Program-made: the position numbers and the translations under genes
Notes under the pieces: model-generated
The model's database searches: none
What the model saw: only the letters and a program-made list of their open reading frames with translations
What the model was told of the DNA's origin: nothing
From: Dryomyza anilis
Lineage: Eukaryota > Arthropoda > Insecta > Diptera > Dryomyzidae
Direction: 5' to 3'
NCBI GenBank assembly: GCA_951804985.1
Contig: OX638131.1
Coordinates: forward strand, 5,432,630-5,496,629
DNA length: 64,000 bases
Shown: one piece after another, positions 56,075 through 64,000 of the stretch
Layout: every line of letters starts with the position of its first letter
Numbering within the stretch: the first letter of the stretch is position 1

Positions 56075-56950
56075 TATATAAGAAATAATATACAAGAACT
56101 ATTTGAGAACTGAGAAATATAGCAAAAAATTAACGAAAAATAAATATTTTGATTGAAATTTGTTTTGATTAACAGCATTCATTAATATGATGTATATATA
56201 TGTTGTATTTTATGTATTTGTTCATTAATATGATGAAACGTATTCTTCTTATACAATCCATCATATTGTTACGAAAATTCAGTCTACGGAAAACTGTTCT
56301 ACGAGTTCGTATCGCTGGATTGTGTACTAAATAAAAACACTCTTATGTTTGGTTTAAATTATAACAATTAACTTTATTAATTCACTTTAATAAACAACTT
56401 TACTAATAACAAATTCTAACAACTGCTGCATGTCCACAATTTAAGTTGACAGATATCACACGAGATGCCCTCGACCACTTTACAATCACTACTGAAGTGA
56501 AGTACCTCAGATGCGGCTCCCTTATATACTGCATGCATCAGTTCGACACGTTTCGACAAGCTTCGACTTGTTTCGAGAACCTTCTACTCGTTTCGTGAAT
56601 GACGCATGCTATTGGCATCTCATTCGCACTCATGTGTTTTAATGCGCTGATCATCCATCTCTTTCTCGCACATTTCCCAGTACGCTGAATGATCTTCCGT
56701 CTCTTTCTAACAGTGCGCTGAATTGTCTTGCGTCTCATTTATTATTGTTGAATGCTTGCACAGTGGGGCAAATTATCTCTTTTCGTAACAATATTGAGGA
56801 ACACTTTTTCGGTCATTCATCAAATTAATAATGAATTCATAACATTGATGTTTTGTAGTTATCAATATTATGAATTGTTCTTCAATACAATGAATCATGG
56901 TTTGAAGAACGAAATTAATCAATCTGAAATTTTTTTTTTCTGCGTAGAAA
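56075..56950. mobile_element. MITE family 1 copy split by a solo LTR
   Basis: Its two halves, 56075-56262 and 56795-56950, match 1050-1345 in order ('gatgaaacgtattcttc', 'acactttttcggtcattc', 'tgaatcatggtttgaa'), ending TTTTTTTTTCTGCGTAG. The intervening 524 bases are a foreign insertion. Confidence 0.75.
56267..56790 (+). mobile_element. Solo LTR of a retrotransposon (probably Ty3/gypsy-like)
   Basis: Begins TGTTACGAAAATTCAG and ends TTTTCGTAACA, so it has the TG...CA ends with a short inverted repeat expected of an LTR, flanked by the 4-base duplication ATAT (56263-56266 and 56791-56794). A TATA-like TTATATAC lies near 56522. Neither a second LTR nor internal genes are present, so it was left by recombination between two LTRs. 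Strand is inferred from the TATA-like motif. The gypsy-like assignment rests on end sequence and duplication length only. Confidence 0.75.
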
Positions 56951-57573
56951 TATGAAATTTGGACAGAGTGTATATTTCCATTGTACCTCCCATACAATTT
57001 CAACTTTTCTAGATCCACTATTTGCATTTTGAAAACCCTCGCTCGAGCGCAGCTAGTATTTTATAAAGTGCACGGACAGAAATGTTTTCATAAATCAAGT
57101 ACCTATTATACGAATAAATTTTGCTAAAATTAATCATGATATCCAGCCATGAATAAGTAATCATAGTGATTTAGTTTTTATTCATAATATATGAATATAG
57201 TAAAAATCATTTATTATGATTAAATGAATAAAATTATGCGTATGTTTACTAATGTTTTATGTATAATATATTCATAAGTCATGAGTAATTGGTATAGATT
57301 CTGGTATACATTTTATGATATATTATTCATAATTAAAATGTCAAACATTGTGCTAAAAAACCGTAGAAAAATAGCAGTCGCATGCAGATGTGAAAACAAA
57401 TCCCAATTGTGCGAAACGTAGTGAAAAATATCGCATATACAGTTTTTTATTGCAATTTTTTAGTATTATATATTTTTAGTATTATATATTCCCTAAAAAG
57501 GATAATTTGAAAAAATATATTTTATGCACGTCTTATTCATAAATCATCAGTAAACAATTTTATCTGTAAATTA
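56951..57573. other. Intergenic DNA
   Basis: No gene. 'cctcccataca' at 56985 recurs at 1476. The part from 57100 to 57560 has many 'attcataa' and 'tattatg' words but no clear boundaries. Confidence 0.35.
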
Positions 57574-57845
57574 AATGAATAGTTTTAATATCATTCCAAA
57601 TATGATTTAGATCTTTAAATAAAAAAAATGATTCGACGAACCCAAAACGATTTCAAAATGAAAATATATTCGGGTGCATATAATATTTAAATGGAATATT
57701 TGAGTAATACCTTTAAAAATGAATCAAATGAATAGTTTTAATACCATTCTAAATATTGTTTCGAGCTTTAATTGAAATTAATGATTTGACGAACCCAAAA
57801 CGAAAATATATTCGGGTAGCATATATTTAAATGGAATATTTGACT
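57574..57845. repeat. Tandem duplication, period about 154 bp
   Basis: Two copies share 'tgaatagttttaat' at the start, GACGAACCCAAAACGA in the middle and 'atttaaatggaatatttga' at the end. Confidence 0.75.
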
Positions 57846-58779
57846 AAAACTTCAAAGTTTATCTACCGTGCTCTGTCTTGTTTTTATTATTTTCTTGAAT
57901 TTTTAGCTAATGTCATTTTTGTGACATCAATCGTTTCAACTACTTTTTTTTTTGTTTTTCTATATTTTCGAATATTTCCACCTAATAACACTTTCCCGCA
58001 CAATCAACCCCGTACCCAAAAGAACTAAATAAACTACCTAAATAACAGCGCAATAAATATTTAACCCTCTGAAGCATGTTTCAAACACATAATCAGTATA
58101 TTCGTTACATTTTATGAACATTACAACACCATTCTTAATTATATGATTTGGCCGCCATTAACACATTGCCACGCATCTGTTAAAATTGACCAGAAATATA
58201 TGAAAAAAAATAATAAATTTTCGTGTAATATTTCAATAAATCATTTAAGCCGTTCTCTATTATAGAAACATAGAAGAACCCAATTGCCTATATCTACCCC
58301 AATTCGTATAACTGGCTACTGTATCTGTCTAATGTGAACGAATTTCTAACATTAGAGTGACTTTTTATAAAATTTTTAATTGTGCTTTAATTATGGTGAG
58401 TACACTAAAAACCTCAACATATGTTTCACGGCAATACGTGTCCTTTCCCTGACAATGTAGGACATGGTTTGCAATTACTTAACGTTTAATTAAAAACTCA
58501 TTTAAGTTGATAGCTGAAAATGTCTTCATTAGACTTGGATACTTTAAAAGACCATGTTGGAGGGAGGTGGTTGGTCTCTTTTTAAACAAGTTGTCATTTT
58601 TGAATAATTTATTAATTGTTTGACATGTGTGACATATATACGAACAGAAAATATATGATTGGTGTTATTTAATAAGTTCTGGAAAAGTGCTTAATTACCA
58701 CGTTGTACAATGGCACAAAGTGCTTATTAAAAAAATGGGGCGTATTCATTTTTTTAATAACTTTATTTTGAAAGTAATT
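57846..58779. other. Intergenic DNA, no feature
   Basis: No gene or repeat recognised. The frame at 57831-58028 is short and has no domain. Confidence 0.4.
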
Positions 58780-59925
58780 TTACAATTTTTCACTAAAATT
58801 CAATTTTTCCCTAAAATAATTCAATTTTTCACTAAATTTTTTTTTTTTTTTAACTAAAATTCAATATTTCACAACAAATGCAAATTTTCACTAAAAATTT
58901 AAATTTTTCAATAAAAATTCAATTTTTCACTAAAAATTCAATTTTTCACTTAAATTTCAATTTTTCACTAAAATTTCAATTTTTCACTAAAATTTAAATT
59001 TTTCACTAAAATTTCAATTTTGCACTAAAAATTCAATTTTTCACTAAAATTTCAATTTTTCACTAAAATTTCAATTTTTCACTAAAATTTCAATTTTTCA
59101 CTAAAATTTCAATTTTTCACTAAAATTTCAATTTTTCACTAAAATTTCAATTTTACACTAAAATTCAAATTTTCACTAAAATTTCAATTTTTCACTAAAA
59201 TTTCAATTTTACACTAAAAATTCAAATTTTCACTAAAATTTCAATTTTTCATTAAAATTTCAATTTTACACTAAAAATTCAAATTTTCACTAAAAATTCA
59301 AATTTACACTAAAAATTCAATTATTCACTAGAAATTCAAAAAAAAATTTCAATTTTTCACTAAAATTTCAAATTTTCACTTTTTCATTAAAATTTCAATT
59401 TTACACTAAAAATTCAATTTTTCACTAAAAATTCAATTTTTCACTAAAAAATCCAATTTTTCACTAAAATTTCAATTTTTCACTAAATTTCAATTTTCAC
59501 TAAAATTTCAATTTTTCACTATAATTTCAATTTTTCACTAAAAATTCAGTTTTTACTAAAAATTCAAGTTTTCACTAAAAATTCAATTATTCACTAAAAA
59601 ATCCAAATGTTCACTTAAATTTCAATTTTTCACTAAATTTCAGTTTTCACTAAAATTTCAATTTTTCACTATAATTTCAATTTTTCACTAAAAATTCAGT
59701 TTTTCACTAAAAATTTAATTTTTCATTAAATATTCAATATTACATAAAAAATTCAATTTTCACATTTTTTTTACTAGAAATTAAATTTTTCATTAAAATT
59801 AAATATTACACTTAGAATTAAAATTTTCACTAAAATTTAAATTTTTCACTAAAAATTAAATTTTTCACTAAAAATGCAATTTTTCACACAAAATGCAATT
59901 TTTCACAAAAAAAACTCTGTCTAGA
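58780..59925 (+). repeat. 19-bp satellite array, locus 4
   Basis: Copies here are mainly the 18-base variant TTTTTCACTAAAATTTCA, homogeneous between about 58960 and 59150, unlike the ATTCAA/ATTAAA variants at locus 3. Confidence 0.93.
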
Positions 59926-60780
59926 GTATTCAAACATTTAGTCGAACCTGTATAGTTTTCTGTTGCTAACAACGATAGGTACTATGAAAGTTTTATAGCA
60001 ACTCCGCACATTTGAGCATACCGAAAGAACACAGACGAGAACTAACACCACCACTGCGGCTATAATTTCGTTAATTGTGCTGTTTTTCGCCATTCACGTG
60101 AAAAGTAGGTGTTGCAGCTTGGTTGGAAGGAAGCAGCCGAAGAATGTGCTCGATAGATGGGTGGGTGTTGCTCGCTGTGTAACGGCATTTATAGCAAAAG
60201 TATTCGTGAAGCCTACAATTTTATGATGTTGCTGTTGTTGCCTAAATTACGGACGAGACGTACGAGTTTCTCAAAGAGTTTGCCGTATTAATTATTGCAA
60301 GTTATTTGCACTGCTTGCCAGGCAGGCGCTGGCTTTTATGTGGTACGCGTCACGTCAGTCACGTCACGCCAGCGAAGCCCACATCACACATCAACACTAT
60401 CACTCGTTGAAAATCAACAACCACTCGAAGAATCATCTACCCATGTTTAAAATGTTATCGCACATACCGAACGACCCATCGAGCCACCGAGCCACCGACC
60501 CCGATCGGTCGACCGACCGACCGAACGAATGAAGGAAGTGTTTGTGGAATATTGAAAATTTGCATGTTACAGGATATGCTTTCATGCTGAGGCGCATATC
60601 CTTTGCAGGACTTTGATTATGCAGGCTTCGCTGTAGATGCCTACGTAATGTGCATGTCGGGTAGACGGACGGTCGGACGGTAGTAGGCGCCATTTTAAAA
60701 GCAAAGGTTTATCGCTGAAATTAAGTGGCTTTGTGGATGGAGCTTGTTTCATTGGCAAACTACTCAAAGTACCACAAAAA
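59926..60780. other. Ordinary-complexity intergenic island
   Basis: GC-richer DNA with 'cacgtcagtcacgtcacg' (60348-60365), GACCGACCGACCGAACGAA (60511-60529) and CATTTTAAAAG at 60692. Frames on both strands overlap and lack domains. It may be regulatory or a fragment of an undetected gene's untranslated region. Confidence 0.3.
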
Positions 60781-62006
60781 AAGTAGTGCTATTTTAAATC
60801 AGTATTTATAATATTTGGTTTGATGGGAGAAACATCTAATATCGCTGGTTTCTAGAAAATTGACAATTTCGTCCAATAGGACTGCTCTATGTAATACGGC
60901 CACAGGAAATAAAGTCTCAAACTAAAAAATGAAATAACACCCCAAAATAAGCTTTGTTTCCTAACGCTATAATGCTTTCTTTTTGAATTGAAATTAAATA
61001 ATACCCCATACTAAATTTGGTTTTATTTCATTTTAAAAAATCCCCAAAATTGGAAATTAGGCAAAGCCCCAAAGTATGGTTTTTCTGCGAGGATTTTCGG
61101 AGAGACAATCATTTTATAATAATATATTTACTACAATATGATTATAACAAACTTACTAATGTGGAAATAAAATTTAAAATACAATACTTTGATTGCGACA
61201 ACCATCTATGTTTTTGAACTTTTCGAGATCAATTACATTATGTCTGGAAATACTACGTTTTCAATACAAAATACCTCACTAGCATAATACTCACTAATTG
61301 AAAATTATTAAAATGTATTTTCCTGAATTCTTTAAACGTTTCTGTTACTATTAGGTCCAGAAATAAAAAAAAATGTTTTTCACTGAGAGATAATATTTTT
61401 CAAAAAATATTAAAGTTTTTGGTTGAGAGATACTTTTTATTTTAAAAATTAAAGGTCTTTGGTTAAGAGTTATATGAAAAGCTTTATTTTAGAGATCTTT
61501 GGTTAATGGTTGTTAGTAGCCCGAAAATTCAATTGGTCTCATGCAAAGAGAATTCATGGAAAATGATAGGAGAACTGAAAAAATATGGATTTTTGGCATC
61601 CAGGCAAATATATTGGATGTATAGATGGGCAGAATTAAATATATTTCACAACTGAATACTAAGAATTACTACATAATTGCAACTAACAATTAATAATTGC
61701 AAAATACAAGTTCGTCATTGGAACATTTTTGGGTGAATCTCCAGTGGGATTACAGTGGGTACTTAAAGTGGGATTACAGTGAGTACTTGCAGTGGGATTA
61801 CAGAAGTACTCAAGTGCGTCATTGAATATATTTAAGGTGAATCAGCTCCAATTCATCAGGTTTTTTTTTTGGAAAAAATTTTTATAGTCCAAAAATGTTT
61901 TTACAATTTTTTTTTTATACATTTTTCAAACAATATTGTTTTGGTCGAATATATACATATTTTTTATTCAAAATGGTGATTTCGACCGTTGTTTTTGTCG
62001 CTCAAA
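60781..62006. other. AT-rich intergenic DNA
   Basis: No gene. It contains a small tandem repeat at 61742-61812 (three copies of AGTGGGATTACAGTGGGTAC, period about 27). Confidence 0.45.
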
Positions 62007-62905
62007 ATTTTTCACTCAAAATAAATTTTGTTCACTAAAAATGCAATTTTCACTAAAAATAAATTTTTTCACTTAAAATTCAATTTTCGCTAAAAATTTC
62101 TATTTTCACTAAAATTTCAAATTTTCACTGAAAATTGAATTTTTCACTTAAAAATGAATTTTTCATTAAAAATGAATTTTTCACCAAAAATTTAATTTTT
62201 AACTAAAAATTCAAGTATTAATTAAAAATTTAATTTTTAACTAAAAATTTAATTTTTAACTAAAAATTCAATTTTTAACAAAAAATTCAATTTTTAACTA
62301 AAAATTCTAATTTTCACTAAAAATTTTTCACTAAAAATTCAATTTTTCACTAAAAATTCAATTTTTCACTTAAAATTCAATTTTTCACTAAAAATTCAAT
62401 ATTTCACTAAAAATTCAATTTTTCACTAAAAATTCAATTTTTCACTAAAAATTCAAATTTTTCATTATATATTAAATTTTTCATTAAAAATTAATTTTTC
62501 ACTAAAAATTCAATTTTTAACTAAAAATTTAAGTTTTAACCAAAAATTCAATTTTTAACTAAAAATTCAATTTTAACTAAAAATTAAATTTTAACTAAAA
62601 ATTAAATTTTAACTAAAAATTAAATTTTAACTAAAAATTAAATTTTAACTAAAAATTAAATTTTAACTAAAAATTCAATTCTTAACTTAAATTCATTTGT
62701 ACCTAAAAATTCTAATTTTTAATAAAAATTTAATTTATCACTAAAAATTGAATTTATCACGAACAATATAATTTATCACTAAAAATTCAATTTATCACTA
62801 AAAATTCAATTTATCACTTCAAATTTAATTTTACACTAAAAATTAAATTTTTCACTTTAATTAAAATGTTCACTATAAATTAAATTTTTCACTAAATATA
62901 TAACT
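62007..62905 (+). repeat. 19-bp satellite array, locus 5
   Basis: Copies of TTTTTCACTAAAAATTCAA with a homogeneous sub-block of 17-base TTTTAACTAAAAATTAAA variants at 62570-62680. Confidence 0.93.
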
Positions 62906-63851
62906 TTCTTTTTGCGAAATTTTCGAAAATTGTTGTTTTTGTAATTTTTTTTTTTTTGATTTTTTGTGATTTGGATATTGCGTATTTTTATCGCACAAAA
63001 TGTTTTTTTTTTGAACAAAGTTTTTAAAATTTTAAAACATTGTTGTTTTTGTCGAAAAAATTATTTTTTTGTTGGACATTTTTTTATAATTTTTTTGTTT
63101 GAAAATTGAAATTGTTTTTTTTTTCTCGATATTTATTCAGGCTCTTGTTTTAAAAAATAAAACTTTTTTTTGTTTTATTGAAACATTCAGTTTGTTTTTT
63201 TCGATATTTCGAATACCGTCAAACCAAGCTTCGTAGTCCACTCGGCTCTCAACAGAACCACGCATTATAGAGAGAATTCGTTTTTCAGTCGCACGACACG
63301 TTAGTGGAACAATCTCCCTGCGTCCGTTTTTCCCGAAATTTTCGATATTGGCAAGTTCAAAACAAATATTCACCGACACTACTCCATCTTTCCCCCCTCC
63401 CTTTAACCAATCATCCCTTCTTACGATCAACACTGTGCATTGCATGTATAGGGGGCATCCCCTGAGCGTTTTTTAATTTGTAAAAAAAAAACCGAAAACA
63501 TTCAAAAATTAGGGTTTCTCTCAGACCGACACCGAAATTTTTCAAAAATAAAGGTTTCCCACAGACCGGAACTAAAAATGTTCAAAAATAAAGGTTTCTC
63601 TCTGACCAAAAATTTTTTTTTTGTGTTTTTTAATTTATAGTTTTTAATAAATGTTATTAAGTGAGAGTTATTCAGAATCCTCTGAAAAGGTTAACCTGTT
63701 TTCTATACAGGGTGGTCCGTTTTGGATTGCCAATATTTTATAGACTGATTCCTTGGTTCATTTCATGAAAAAAATTGTTCTATCGTTAGGTTCTATTTCG
63801 AACACCCAATAATATACAGTGTGTTTTCAAAATGTACTTTAGAAAAATTGA
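62906..63851. other. T-rich DNA with a possible transposon coding remnant
   Basis: T-rich tracts surround a balanced-composition block (63195-63460) that gives a 102-codon frame on the - strand, including RREIVPLTCRATEKRILSIM. I could not assign it to a family. It may be a decayed transposon gene. A 40-base tandem repeat (TTCAAAAATAAAGGTTTCTC, three copies, 63501-63608) follows. Confidence 0.3.
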
Positions 63852-64000
63852 TACACTAAAAAAAAATCCTATTAAAATTGGTCAATAGGACAGTTATTTA
63901 TATTTATATAGTATACAAAAAATAAATATTTTATATAAACACAAAAACAATTTAATAGTATTTAATAGTATTTTGTAGTATTTAATGGGATTTGCCTATT
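63852..64000. mobile_element. MITE family 3, cut by the window end
   Basis: Starts TACACTAAAAAAAAATCC with 'attaaaattggtcaatagga' following and continues to the end of the window. The right inverted end is not present. Confidence 0.7.

Noticed and set aside
63137..63445. 102-codon - strand frame as a real gene
   Set aside because: No family recognised, ends in T-rich repeats, no promoter or polyadenylation context; kept only as a possible transposon remnant.

Overview
This is a stretch of an AT-rich insect nuclear genome, almost certainly a higher fly (Diptera, Brachycera). The evidence is a split gene with GT-AG introns and glutamine/asparagine 'opa' repeats, CAAAATG-type start context, TATA-box genes with AATAAA signals, and dense small non-autonomous transposons. 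Species cannot be told from the sequence alone. Protein-coding sequence is a small fraction of the 64 kb.

Two things are encoded. (1) A T-box transcription factor of the Tbx20 class, the orthologue of Drosophila H15 or midline, on the + strand. Six coding exons (21515-21872, 35010-35386, 35494-35624, 49916-50201, 51078-51322, 54324-54870) join in phase to a 647-residue protein with an N-terminal eh1-like Groucho-binding motif and a complete T-box. Introns 1 (13.1 kb), 3 (14.3 kb) and 5 (3.0 kb) are large and full of repeats. (2) A four-member family of intronless secreted glycoproteins that I do not recognise. Gene A (3732-4994, + strand) lies about 18 kb upstream of the T-box start codon. 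Genes B, C and D (24722-25899, 28202-29401, 31672-32940, all - strand) lie inside T-box intron 1, antisense to it, at a regular 3.5-kb spacing. They share a signal peptide, a helical N-terminal half, a cysteine-patterned C-terminal half and a TATAAAAGCC promoter element. Gene B has a 10-base deletion just after the signal peptide and is probably a pseudogene.

Layout: 1-3670 repeats and a 10-bp minisatellite; 3674-5056 gene A; 5.1-20.4 kb transposon remnants, a ~300-bp diverged tandem repeat, a 19-bp satellite and islands of ordinary-complexity DNA that could hold T-box enhancers; 20.4-55.35 kb the T-box gene with B/C/D nested in intron 1; 55.35-64 kb downstream repeats.

Nesting of repeats gives relative ages: a tRNA-derived SINE inside a MITE (12-bp target duplication), a solo LTR inside a MITE (4-bp duplication), a MITE inside a MITE, and a MITE present beside gene C but with its empty site preserved beside gene B. 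The 19-bp satellite occurs as five arrays plus small fragments, all in the same orientation.
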